A DNA stretch of 64,000 nucleotides from Leptodactylus fallax (lineage: Eukaryota; Chordata; Amphibia; Anura; Leptodactylidae): the NCBI GenBank assembly GCA_947044405.1, contig CAMRHE010000021.1, positions 11,082,501-11,146,500 of the forward strand, read 5' to 3'. A program made the position numbers and the translations under genes. Every line of letters starts with the position of its first letter. Position 1 is the stretch's first letter. Shown one piece after another: positions 24,823 through 36,265 of the stretch. The notes under the pieces were generated by a model that was not told the origin of the DNA, did not search any database, and saw only the letters and a list, made by a program, of their open reading frames with translations.

Positions 24823-25224
24823 ATTCTAACACTCCATTCAGTAGGACTATCAGCTGTGTATCCACCTGACTTCTGAACAACACAACTGATGGTCCCAACC
24901 CCATTTATAAGGCAAGAAATCCCACTTATTAAACCTGACAAGGCACACCTTTGAAGCGAAAACCATTTCAGGTGACTACCTCTTGAAGCTCATCAAAAGA
25001 ATGCCAAGAATGTGCAAAGCAGTAATCAAAGCAAAAAGTGGCTACTTTGAAGAACCTAGAATATAAGACATATTTTCAGTTGTTTCACACTTTTTTGTTA
25101 AGTATATAATTCCACATGTGTTAATTCATAGTTTTGATGCCTTCAGTGTGAATCTACAATTTTTGTAGTCATAAAAATACAGAAAACTCTTGGAATGAGA
25201 AGGTGTGTCCAAACTTTTGGACTG

Positions 25225-25229
<5 letters not shown>
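23896..25229 (-). mobile_element. DD38E Tc1-related element, copy 2, 3'-truncated
   Basis: The right end at 25229 ('ccaaacttttggactgtactg') is the 5' terminal repeat. The 3' terminal repeat is missing because the element breaks off near 23896 inside the C-terminal codons and joins Tc1-like sequence. Same family as 14141-15738. Confidence 0.85.
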
Positions 25230-25276
<47 letters not shown>

Positions 25277-25317
25277 ATGTATGTATGTGTGTATGTGTGT
25301 GTGTGTATATGTATATA

Positions 25318-25378
<61 letters not shown>
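25228..25378. repeat. Compound (GT)n-(TATG)n-(AT)n microsatellite
   Basis: GT repeats (25228-25267), mixed GTAT, then about 25 AT units (25320-25375), then T's. It directly abuts the transposon end, as at 15739. The 60-110 codon frames across it are artefacts. Confidence 0.95.
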
Positions 25379-25391
<13 letters not shown>

Positions 25392-25747
25392 AGATATTAC
25401 TCATTTTAAAATTTTTTATTTTTTTAATAAGCTCTCCAAATCCAAATACTGTCCTTGGAAACTAATAGGTGCAAGTCTTGATGACAGCATCCAGACCAAT
25501 ATTATTTGCATTCTGAACTAGACACTGCTGTGCTGCTTAAACCTGGTGATCAATGTGTTCCTGCAGCATGGTACTTGTCTAGGTGTGACCAGCCTCTGGT
25601 CAAGTCTCAATGATGGGTGGTCAAAAATATGCTGTACCTCTGCAGATTAGCACACTACTAGCTGCAGTACAGTACATTTGCATTACATCATTGGGAAGGG
25701 TTAAGATAGACTTTGTCAGAAATAGTGTGTGTCTGTGTGTTGTGTGT

Positions 25748-25783
<36 letters not shown>

Positions 25784-26245
25784 TATAACATTATTGCACC
25801 CAATTTCTGCATCTGAGAGCCTCAGTAACCCCCCCCCCATAAATTTAAGGGGGAGGGGGGTTGGCAAAGAAACATGTAAAACTGGATGCAACTCTTGCTG
25901 GAACTTGGGATCAATGCAAGATAGGAAAACTAATGCATTTGTCAAGTTGCATGTATCTTTTATGTACAGTTGATTTGTAAGCAGGGAAAAGAGACAACTT
26001 CAAAAATTGGTAACTCCACAGTGCCCCTACAAAAAAAAAAAAAACTCTCCTCATTTCTGTTCCATTCTGCCTTTAATGTTGTGATGAAGCCATCTTTGGT
26101 CTACAGCGGGAGCTGCCTGTATCCCAGTGCAAATGGAATGATCTTGCTGCATGCACCGAAAAAACTCATAGGCTACTGTCCTATATTGGGCTGTGGGAGG
26201 GTGAATGTAAGGGCAGCACTCTCATACCCTGATGCAATATTCAGT
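25379..26245. other. No recognisable gene
   Basis: Contains a T28 run (25751-25779) preceded by TG repeats, and an inverted C/G run ('acccccccccat', 'gggggaggggggt') near 25829-25861. No protein motif is seen. Confidence 0.4.
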
Positions 26246-26620
26246 ATTTAAAGGGAACCTGTTAGGTGTTTTGTCATTCTTAAACTGATCCCAGTGTGAG
26301 TAGAATCAGGTAATGACCTTTCCTATAGTGTCCTTACTAAGATTTCTGTTGCTAAAAAGTCAAATAAGCAGCTTTTAAAATCTTAGGGAAATTTACCCTA
26401 AATAGTCATGGTGGTGGAGAGCAGCTTCATCTAGTCATGTAGTCATTGCACTAAATCACACCATGTGAGGCCAGAAGTTATGTAGGGTATTAGGTTGATG
26501 TCTACAAGGGACATGTCAATAATCACACAGTGTTGTTTAGCACGATGACTTCGTGACTAGATTCCTGCCCTCCATGACTAGTTAAAGTAAATTTGCTTTA
26601 AAAGCTTATAACTTGACATT
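26246..26620. repeat. 'ttaaagggaacctg' repeat fragment
   Basis: The start 'tttaaagggaacctgttagg' is the usual left end of a TTAA-flanked anuran MITE. The right inverted end was not found, so the limit is approximate. Confidence 0.35.
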
Positions 26621-29110
26621 TTAGCAGAAGAAATCTTAGTGAGGGGCACTCTAGGAAAGATGCTACATATGCTGGGACCAGTTTAGGCTGACACATCCTC
26701 TTGAACTGTGTCTTGAAGCTGCTGAGACAGGTGACTGTGGCACTCAGCTCAGGAAGCCATCGCTTATATCGGCCATACCTTACATCCTCCTCTAATGAAA
26801 CTTGTTGGTCATTGAGGCAGGAAGTGATGCCCTTTGACATCATGTGAAGTGTTTAACATGACTGTAGTCATTTTCTTGTCACATTGTATCTGCTGCATAT
26901 GTCAAATGTTGGTTTGCCACTGTGAAGTATAGGTTACGTTCCAGTATCATCATATTAGGCTATAAGGTTTAACATTTTGTTTGTACTGTCCTGTGTATTC
27001 CCTGTTTGTGGAACACTGCAGAGCATTATAAAACAATATGAACATCTAATATTTTAAGTGTATAGAATATTGTCAAATAAGGGGTGGGTCAAAGAATGAT
27101 CACAAATTACTATAAATAACATATATTTGGGGTTAATAACTTCTCCTTTGTTCATTGAATTACTTTGGGGATAAATGTTAGTACTACTGGTAATGAAAAT
27201 ATATTAAAATATAATGACTTTAGAGAATTTTGGTTATTAACAATACATATCGGAACATCAATGTCTATTTCGTGTCACTCAAGAGAATTTTTCTGTGAAG
27301 TGTTATGAATGCAATAGAGAATGTAATCTTCATATTTTGTGGAATAAAAAAAAATGTAAAATTAAATTAATTAGCAAAAAGGCCAATGAATTATCAATGG
27401 AATTTAAAGCAAAACTTTTATGTTCAAAAATTATTCCCAAGGGTATAATTAATTAGCTCACTCATTAAAACAACACTTAACACCTCTAACTTTTTAATTA
27501 GTAAAGTACTCCCAAGATGAAATTTGTCATATGCTAAATATTTTTTTGTTTTTACTTATTCCCTACATGTTAGTCTATTAACTTGCATGTCTTATGCATT
27601 TATGATTAATACTTTGCATTTAGATTTTTTTTCATACAAAATACCAAATTTAAAATGTAATTTTGTATAATATACTAAAACCAGTTACAAAGACACTGCA
27701 AGTACAGTCTACTTGAGTCTTTACAAGACAAGCCATACTGTTTCTTTTATTCAGCCTGCATTAACATTTTCTTTAACTATTAAACTCTGGATATTTACTG
27801 CTACAGAATTTTACTGTATTATGATATAGCTACTAGAAACATACAATTGTTTAACTTGTGTGTGGAAAATGGTTGTCTACTTGCTACAGTATTTAAAATA
27901 TATATATTTTTTTTTCCTATTTGCAGATGATGGTCAGATTCCTATGTCACTTTAATACTTTTGTCAGGGGCATGTGGTCATAATGACAGTGTGTGCCTAA
28001 AAATACATGGGTGTCCCCATTCAAGCCACTGTTCCCATCAAGTAGGATTTAGTATTGTTGTAGTCATTATGGCACTACCCCTCACACAAATCAGACGAGT
28101 ATGTGTCCTTAGAATCTTCCTCTGCTCACTTCAGTGTATAAATTCTATTGTATTGTAATTGCTGCCACTATTCTAGCCATTGTTGTAGTCAAAGGTTGAG
28201 TCTCCATGACAATATTTTTTTTAGTAATAATCTTTCAAGTATTATTTGAAACTGTTAACATTGAATATCTTTAAAATATTGCTTTACCAAGTTTTTAAAG
28301 TACAGCCTTTTCTAATTTCAAGCAGCCTATAGTATGGTTCCAAATGTAGATAGAAGCATAAGGGATGTGGATGAGCTCTGAACATTGTGAACTTGAGTTT
28401 TTAGGAGGTGTTGAATATTTTCAACTGTAGTTGGTCTTTTACTGCATGATATAATATGATTTTGCTGGGTGTCACATGTCTAGTTTTATAAAATATGAAA
28501 TAGAAAATATGTGGGCATGGAGGATGATCTGTGTAGTTACAAATGTCTTATAGATCTAACTGGAAAACAAGAGATGTATAAATAAACATTCTTCCAAAAG
28601 TACCCGAAATAGCGCTGTTGTAACTGTATATGCAGAACTTTTATACCATAGTCAGTTTAATAGAAAATAAAAAGTTACTAGTTTTGACTGAACAAATATG
28701 TTTATTTGAATACTGGTACAAACAAACATTGTTTCAGATGAAGTATGCGAGTAACATTTCAGTGATGCATTATTTTGTTCGTGTGTATAAAAGAGTGAGC
28801 AGATGGCAAGATTATTACTTTTCTAACAAGGAATTCATCATCATCTTCTAGTCTCAACTGAAAACCAACACACATCTCTTTGACTCATACAGACTCTCTG
28901 GTAATTAGAACATTTTACATAGATTAATTGCAATTAATAATGGAACATTACTGAAGAAACATTTAGTGATCATCCAAAAGATTTGTTGTCACTTTTAATC
29001 TTACAGATCAGTCTCAGCATCTCTGACAATATTTTTAAAGTAATGAGAAAGAGACAAACCACAAGTACAAAGAAATATGTGAGGTAAGAAGATCTTTTGG
29101 GTCTACAGTG
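26621..29110. other. Low-repeat AT-rich stretch without a recognisable gene
   Basis: About 2.5 kb in which I recognise neither transposon ends nor protein motifs. Being low in repeats, it could hold single-copy intron or regulatory DNA, but nothing in the sequence proves that. Confidence 0.35.
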
Positions 29111-29112
29111 CA

Positions 29113-29529
29113 CTTAAAGCAGTATTCCCATCTCCGCTTTCCATGGCTGAGATTGAAAATAACCATCTGACTGGGAGATTGAGGTAGCTTTCTTATAGAA
29201 TAACTTGCAGAATAGACCCCCACTGATCAGGAGAATGGGAGTGTTTTGTCCACTGTTTTGAATGGAGAGGTGGTCAGTCAGTGCACAAGTGCACAAACCA
29301 CTCCATTCATTTTAATGGAAGTGCAGGAGATTGCACTTCCAGCGCTCCCATAGAAATGAATGAAGCACTGATCATGGTACAAAACCACTGCTCTATTCAG
29401 AAGGAGGAACAAAACACTTAAGTTCTCCTGATTGGTGGGGTTCTCGATGGTCAGACCCCAAAATCATATACAGAAAGTATAGTGGAAAATTGTATAACTT
29501 ATCATTACATTATCAAGTAATTATTTACT
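29113..29529. mobile_element. TTAA-type MITE with internal palindrome
   Basis: The left end 'acttaaagcagtattccc' and right end 'actgggcaaaccctttaa' are diverged inverted repeats. The interior has 'actccattcattttaatgga' style palindromes. The right third resembles 3510-3754 ('acagaaagtatagtggaaaa'). Confidence 0.5.
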
Positions 29530-29750
29530 GAAACTGGGCAAACCCTTTAACTCTGCTACAATACATTGAATTCTGCTACTTACACTGCTACACCACTGTT
29601 GTATGTCTTTCAGTTCAGACTTTTTTCAGAATCATTGGCTAATGGCTAAAGAACCTACCACACCCTGTGTGTGATCATAACACAGATCCCATTTACTTAC
29701 AGTGAAAATAATGAACTGTAACTTACTGTATGAAACTAAGAAAAATAGAT

Positions 29751-31350
29751 AGTGGGGGAAAAAAAGTATTTAGTCAGCCACCAATTGTGCAAGTTCACCC
29801 ACTTAAAAAGATGAGAGAGAGAGGCCTGTAATTGTCATCATAGGTAGATCTCAACTATAAGAGACCAAATGAGAAACCAAATCCAGAAAATCACATTGTC
29901 TGATTTGTAAAGAATTTATTTGCAAATTATGGTGGAAAATAAGTATGTGGTCAATAACAAAAGTTCATCTCAATACTTTGCTATATATCCTTTGTTGGCA
30001 ATGACAGAGGTCAAACATTTGCTGTAAGTCTTCACAAGGTTGGCCCACACTGTTGCTGGTATGTTGGCCCATTCCTCCATGCAGATCTCCTCTAGAGCAG
30101 TGATGTTTTGGGGCTGTCGCTGGGCAACACGAACTTTCAACTCCCTCCAAAGGTTTTCTATGGGGTTGAGATCTGGAGACTGGCTAGGCCACTCCAGGAC
30201 CTTGAAATACTTCTTACGAAGCCACTCCTTCATTACCTTGGCGGTGTGCTTGGGATCATTGTCATGCTAAAAGACCCAGTCACGTTTCATCTTCATTGCC
30301 CTTGCTGATGGAAGGAGGTTTGCACTCAAAATCTCACGATACATGGCCCCATTCATTCTTTCATGTACACGGATCAGTCGTCCTGGTCCCTTTGCAGAGA
30401 AACAGCCCCAAAGCATGATGTTGCCACCCCCATGCTTCACAGTAGGTATGGTGTTCTTTGGATGCAACTCAGCATTCACTCTCCTCCAAACACAACGAGT
30501 TGTGTTTCTACCAAATAGTTCTACTTTGGTTTCTTCTGACCATATGACATTCTCCCAATACTCTTCTGGAACATCCAAATGCTCTCTAGCAAACTTCAGA
30601 CGGGCCCAGATATGTACTGGCTTAAGCAGGGGGACACGTCTGGCACTGCAGGATCTGAGTACCTGGCGGCGTAGTGTGTTACTGCCAGTAGCCTTTGTTA
30701 CGTTAGTCCCAGCTTACTGCAGGTCATTCACTAGGTCCCCCGTGTGGTTCTGGGATTTTTGCTCACCATTCTTGTGATCATTTTGACCCCACGGGGTGAG
30801 ATCTTGCGTGGAGCCCCTGTTCGAGGGAGATTTTCAGTGGTCTTGTATGTCTTCCATTTTCTAATTATTGCTCCCACAGTTGATTTCTTCACACCAAGCT
30901 GCTTGCCTATTGCAGATTCAGTCTTCCCAGCCTGGTGCAGGACTACAATTTTGTTTCTGGTGTCCTTCCACAGCTCTTTGGTCTTCACCATAGTGGAGCT
31001 TGGAGTGTGACTGTTTGAGGCTGTGGACAGGTGTCTTTTATACTGATAACAATTTCAAACAGGTGCCATTACTACAGGTAATGAGTGGAGGACAGAGGAG
31101 CCTCTTAAAGAAGAAGTTACAGGTCTGTGAGAGCCAGAAATCTTGCTTGTTTGTAGGTGACCAAATACTTATTTTCCAGCATAATTTGCAAATTCTTAAA
31201 AAATCAGACAATGTGATTTTCTAGATATGTTTTCTCATTTTGTCTCTCATAGTTGAGGTCTACCTATGATGTCAGTTACAGGCCTCTCATCTTTTTAAGT
31301 GGGAGAACTTGCACAATTGGTGGCTGACTAAATACTTTTTTTCCCCACTG
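29751..31350 (-). mobile_element. Full-length Tc1-like DD34E element
   Basis: About 1600 bp. The right end 'ttttttccccactg' is followed by TA (31351-31352). The left end 'agtgggggaaaaaaag' is its inverted match, with TA at 29750-29751. The terminal repeats extend about 200 bp ('cagccaccaattgtgcaag' and 'cttgcacaattggtggctg'). The transposase is on the minus strand. Confidence 0.92.
29970..30991 (-). pseudogene. Tc1-like transposase (DD34E) with one frameshift and two stops
   Basis: It starts [16 protein letters not shown] with a complete first helix-turn-helix ([18 protein letters not shown]) and [15 protein letters not shown]. One extra G near 30738 shifts the frame. Then DLVNDLQ, a stop, then AGTNVTK. 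The frame is open to [13 protein letters not shown], where the first catalytic Asp is Glu. [18 protein letters not shown] follows. A TAG replaces a Gln codon just before [10 protein letters not shown] (second Asp). The end has [17 protein letters not shown] (Glu), 34 residues on, and stops after GYIAKY. About 340 codons, the usual Tc1 size. The defects are few, so decay is moderate. Confidence 0.9.
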
Positions 31351-31688
31351 TACACTAAAAAATAACCTTTATTTAAAGTACACTAAAAAAAGCCAACAAG
31401 CTATTGTAGTCAAAAAATAGCTAAAATAAGAATGTGAGCACTAATAAAGTCATGTGCTGAATTAAGAGGGCTCCCTCTAGCATTAGTCAATTACTATTGG
31501 GATGCATTTATTTTTATTCCAGCATCCGCTAAAGAGAACGGTCCAAATTAACAGGTGTCCTGGACTAAAAGAGTAACCAGCAAAATTTATTCTGTCACCC
31601 TGTAATATTTGGGGAGTAATGCATCAAACTCAGGATGTCTTGGCTACTGAGCTGCGCATGTAAACTCCTCTAGAACCCCCCCCCCCCC
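31351..31688. other. Nothing recognised
   Basis: AT-rich flank of the Tc1-like element, including a C-rich run at 31677-31688. Confidence 0.4.
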
Positions 31689-31858
31689 TCATATTGTCAT
31701 AAGATCTCCCCTAGGAGCTAGCATAAATTAGATGTACTGTGCAACCATCAACCAAGGAGAGCTGAGAAATTGCACCTCTCCTCATAGTGCCATAAGATCC
31801 CCCCTTAGGTGCTAGCGTAAATTAGATGTACTGTGCAGCCATCAACCAAGGAGGACCC
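31689..31858. repeat. Tandem duplication, about 90-bp unit
   Basis: Two adjacent copies share 'cataagatc', 'gctagc', 'taaattagatgtactgtgca' and 'ccatcaaccaagga' with few differences. Confidence 0.75.
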
Positions 31859-31939
31859 AGGGTCACATGGGGTTAATGTTATATGAAGGTGCAGTCAATA
31901 TTTGTCAATGCACCTCCCATAGATACAGCACCGACTAAC

Positions 31940-32600
31940 TAGGGGGATCCGTTTAAGTGCGGAAAACTGCTTTTATTTCTGACATTACCTACTAGGCATT
32001 CGTTAAAGTGCAGATATAACGACATGTTTTGCCGGAACAACAGCAGCAATGTCGCTGGCGGGTGTGTGTGCGCGCGTACACAATCTGCGCCACGAAAAGC
32101 TGTGTGGTTTTTTTTTTTTTTTTGTTTTTTTTTTTTTGTTGGCTTTTTTTTTTTCCCCCCGTCAGAAACAAAGTCCTTCGTGTCCGGGAGGAAAAAAAAA
32201 AAAAAAAAAAGCTGGCTGCTTCGCGGCGCAGAGGGTGTAAGCGTGCACACACCCGCCCTTTTGCTTTCAAAACCCATTCAACTTGAATGGGTTTTGAAAG
32301 CAGTATTAGCTATGCTAAGCTGACGGCGATTGTGACACATAAAAACAAAACGCACAACCGGCGACGACGAGACACTGCTGGCGAAAGAAGACTATTTATC
32401 AGTGGAGGGAGAAGAGGGGGGACGGAGTAGGGACACCAGGACTACGAGAGAAACAAACTTCCGAACTTTAACGATCCGCAAGCCGAGAATGTGCACATTA
32501 CCTAGGTAAAGTGCGGAAAACTCCTGATTCCGCACTTTAATGGAGCAAATCAGTGTGCACTTTACCTAGGGAATGTGCACATTCACTGATTTCACAATAT
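31940..32600. repeat. Fold-back repeat with poly-T/poly-A arms
   Basis: T/G-rich runs (32107-32153) and A runs (32190-32210) sit inside flanks that are roughly inverted ('gtgtgtgcgcgcgtacac' and 'gcgtgcacacacccgc'). Motifs 'aagtgcggaaaact' occur at both ends (31955 and 32508). It also contains the perfect hairpin at 32262-32302. No coding content is credible. Class unknown. Confidence 0.45.
32262..32302. repeat. 41-bp perfect palindrome, 20-bp arms
   Basis: Arms 'tgctttcaaaacccattcaa' and its exact complement are separated by a single C at 32282. It could extrude as a cruciform. Confidence 0.95.
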
Positions 32601-32602
32601 AA

Positions 32603-33690
32603 CGGTAACACATATATGCTAATCATATACATCTGTCACAACTAGATGTTAAATAGTGCTGGATGTACTGTGAATTATTTTTAATTAAATCGGACAGATA
32701 ATGCATAAATAACCAACATAAATACAGTGTGTACCAAGTCGTAAGCATTTATAGTTGCACAGCTACGTAGTAGGTGTAGCAATATAGCAACAGGCTAAAT
32801 TGATGCCATAACAAGTGCATACTGGATCTATGAGAGTAACTTACTGTATGGCGCAGCAGCAGCATTATGCTGGGATGCTTCCATATATTGTCCTGGAAGA
32901 CATGACTAAAATTAATGCAGCACGGTACACAGCAAATCAAGGAGTGTCTGCCTACAAGGAATACGTTTCATGTGGTTTGAGTTTAGTCTAAGTCCCATTG
33001 TAATGGTGTTTTTGTTTTTTTTTTGTTTTTTTTTAAATTTTGTATTAGGTTGGAACCAAAAATGCCGTTTTTGATGGGGCACTTATTTCAGCTGAAGCAG
33101 TGAGTGATAATAATGCAAGAAGTATAAAGAAATTACTTTTTGAGCTATTATTTTTTTTTTATTTTTTTTTTTTAAATCTGCTCCTGCCTCGGGATTAAAA
33201 AACTGCTGCCCTCTGCAAAATATTTTTTGTTAAAAAAAAAAAAAAAAAAGTTAACAAAATCCACTAATTGAATCAAAAGATATACAATATGCATATCATA
33301 TATCACTAGAAGCTGACTACAATTAATGATCAAGATATGTTTTATAAATACTAATGAAATCCTAAACTCTATGATAACAGGAAAGTTCATACACTCTAAT
33401 GTTTTGCATTAACGGGAAAAAAGAAAAGACATCAAGATATATATTTGAAGGCCAGCATGTTGCATCTGATAGAACATTGCACAGCTGGAAACTGTGTTTT
33501 ATCCTTCCCAATCACTAGCCTAAAGTGATTGCAGAAGATGGTGTTGTGACTGTTAATGGAAAAAGTTAAAGTATTTGCTCTACTTTTCTTTATCAAGTCA
33601 ATTGATATTGATTATCCCAAAACTATGAGAAACTTTTCTATTACATCTATAAATGCAAGTTCAATTGTGGGTAAGGCTGAAGACACACTT
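32603..33690. other. No recognisable gene
   Basis: Homopolymer-rich, with T runs at 33018-33033 and 33150-33173 and an A run at 33232-33249. 'ttaggttggaaccaaaaatg' at 33046 faintly resembles mariner terminal repeats but has no partner. Confidence 0.35.
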
Positions 33691-33692
33691 CG

Positions 33693-34250
33693 GGGCAGAT
33701 TCATCCTTACACTGCTTTTATGGTGTAAACAAAAGTTGCCTCACTAATAATTTGTAGCATAACTGATAAAACCTATGCCAATATGATCTGCCATAGATTC
33801 CTGCTGAGGCGCATGGCCCTGTGCAGGATGCCTCTGATGAATCAAACAAATCTACCACCATCTCAGAGATCGGTGCAAAATGGGGGGAAATCATCAATCC
33901 TTCTAAGCCAGTTTTCTCGCATAGACAGATGATATTGTGGTGCACATTTGGTGAAAGGCCCATTCATGCACCAAACATGTGCCACAAGCCCTGATCTACA
34001 CCTTGCATGCCACATTGTGTGAATGTGGGCGGAGCAGAGTGGGTCAGGGATGCCTCAGACAGTCAGATTCAGTATAACTCATGCCAGTTTTCTGATGGGA
34101 GTTATAATTGTAATCTATGACAGTTCCTCACTGGCATAGATTTCCATTTTTGCACAGGGATATCGTCACAAATTTCTCGGTCCCTGCATCAGTTGGTCCC
34201 TTTATTAAGACTGGCTTACAATATGTCAGTCTTAATAAATCTTCCCCAAT
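33693..34250. mobile_element. MITE with 'ggggaagatttatt' ends
   Basis: The left end 'cggggcagattcatcctta' is mirrored by the right end 'gtcttaataaatcttcccca'. Non-coding. The 81-codon frame inside is incidental. Confidence 0.5.
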
Positions 34251-34499
34251 ATGTCTCCAACCTTAGAAACGTCCATTTACTTCTATAGTTCTAATTCAAA
34301 AGTAACTGTGTACTAACATTGACCTAAAAGTATTATAAAATGTCGACATATGGTAATCATCCAAGAAAAAGAAACTAGAACGACACATCTGGCAGGCCTG
34401 GATTCATGTATCACTCTTAGCACATGGAGAGACCATTCTACGTTCTGTGGTCCTCAACCTTTTTAAAGACATCCCATAAATGCAATTGTAATAGAACAG

Positions 34500-34700
34500 A
34501 AAGAGAAGGGGGCATTCACTGAGGTATTAAAAAAAAAAATTCCCAGTTTTATTCCATTTAGGGTAAAATACAAACAGCAGATGGAGACAGGTGCCAGCAG
34601 CTCTCAGCAACAGCCATTTCGAGCACTGATGTGCTTCATCTGTCGCTGCTACTAGTTTTTATCATACCTTGGTGAGTGCCCCCTTTCTTTCTGTTCTATT
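34500..34700 (-). mobile_element. Penelope-like element 3' relic with hammerhead-like core
   Basis: On the minus strand CAGAUGA, a perfect 5-bp hairpin AGCAC/GUGCU with loop AUCA, then CGAAA, matches the stem-II core arrangement of PLE hammerheads (34642-34617). The expected U in CUGAUGA is A. No coding part is left. Limits are approximate. Confidence 0.45.
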
Positions 34701-35047
34701 GCGATTGCATATTATAAAATGTTTTTCTTGCCTTACTATGACAAATGAAAATAGCAATACATAAGACGTTACAGAAATTTTTTTTTTTTTCCAAAAAAAC
34801 TGTTTTAAAGAACTGAATTAATGGTTGTATTAACAAGACATTGTTCATGAAGTCCTTCAGTGTTTTTCTCTGCAAGAAAAAAACTCTTGAAATCAGTTGG
34901 TTTTGCTGTGGCTCACCTGTAGGTTTCTCTGTGCCCCCCCCCCCCAGCTGTCAACCCTTGAATTACAAAAGGTTAAAAAGTGACAGCAAGGTTTTAGTCA
35001 CAGCATGTAGATAAGATTTGTTTCAATTTCACAGGATAGTGGCAGCT
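34701..35047. other. Nothing recognised
   Basis: Short AT-rich stretch with a C12 run near 34936-34947. Confidence 0.35.
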
Positions 35048-35406
35048 TAGGGCCGGTTCACATCTGCGTTTGGGTTTCTGTTCAGGGAGTCCACTTGGGA
35101 ACCCCCGAACAGAAACCTATACGCATAAAAAGCGGTTTACCTGGGAAGCCCGCGGACCCCATAGACTATAATGGGGTCCGTGTGATTTCCGCACGACACA
35201 AGCTGAGAGAAGTGCTGCAAGCAGCACTTTCCTCTCCGCATGTTTCCGCATGTTTCGTGCGGAAACCACACGAACCCCATTATAGTCTACGGGGTCTGTG
35301 GGTTTCCCAGGTAAACCGCTTTTTCAATGGATATAGGTTTCCATTCGGGGAGTCCCCAAGCAGACTCCCCGAACGGAAACCCGAACGCAGATGTGAACCA
35401 GGCGTT
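35048..35406. mobile_element. Long palindromic MITE ('ggttcacatctgcgttt')
   Basis: Nearly the whole 359 bp folds back. The left arm 'ccggttcacatctgcgtttg' is mirrored by 'gaacgcagatgtgaacc'. Inner 'gcggtttacctgggaa' mirrors 'ttcccaggtaaaccgc', and 'ccccatagactataatgggg' mirrors 'ccccattatagtctacgggg'. A broken half-copy is at 38997-39155. Non-coding, so the 115-codon frame is an artefact. Confidence 0.8.
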
Positions 35407-36265
35407 ACTTGCGTGATTACTACTTGTGCGGATCTAGACTAATATCCCTACCAGTTTTGGGATAAAAATAAATTGCAGGTTTAAGTCCCATAATGGAACT
35501 AAAAAAATAGTATTTAAAAAAAATCTGCATGCTTAAAGGCATTAAAAAAAAATCTAAAAGAATGATGCCAGAATTGCAGCCACCGCAAAACCATTATAAA
35601 AAGCCACCAAACTTGCAGTCTACTCCTATGTGTTAATGCCCCCCAAGAATGGTGGCGCCCATTGAAAGTAATGACTTAGATACTGCAATCAGCTCACGTG
35701 GTTAAACAGCAACAATTGATAGCAATGCCAATAATGAATGTTATCAGCAGGTTTCTGTTGCACCCGCCATATGTTTGGCAAATATCGCTAAGGGGTTAAT
35801 GGGTAAGTGAATTGAACAGTGTGATGAAACTGTAGGAGATAATAAAAGATTGCAGTAATATGGTTATCTGATTATACTTTATAATCTTCTCTTTAATTGC
35901 AGACTAAACATATATGATAAATCTTCAACAGACGCTTTTTTTTTTTTTTTTTTTTATTAATACTGTCCTGCTGGATTTGATTTGCTAAATGTTTACTAAA
36001 TTAGTAAATTACTGCATTGGTATATAAATGAATTTGGTCAATTTTCAAATACTAGGTATTTTTTTTTTTTTTTTTTTTTTTAATGATTTGAAAGCAAAGG
36101 CAGAAATTGAATGCCCATATTCATAAAAAAGGTTGGGTCAGTACTGATATATTTTTAACCCTTTAAGAACCATGCTGATTTGTGGCCCTTTTTTCATATT
36201 TTTGATGACCACTCTCTTAGTAATGCTGACCATGGGGCATATATAAGATGTTAAATATTTTATAT

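Noticed and set aside
25195..25521. Open frames of 60-108 codons rich in Cys-Val and Ile-Tyr
   Set aside because: They are translations of the GT/AT microsatellite in several frames.
32024..32323. Phe-rich frames of 63-112 codons on both strands
   Set aside because: They are translations of the poly-T/poly-A arms of a fold-back repeat.
33046..33066. Mariner-like terminal repeat 'ttaggttggaaccaaaaatg'
   Set aside because: No inverted partner or transposase nearby, and the similarity is limited to about half the bases.
35095..35442. 115-codon plus-strand frame
   Set aside because: It lies entirely within the palindromic MITE at 35048-35406 and has no protein motif.
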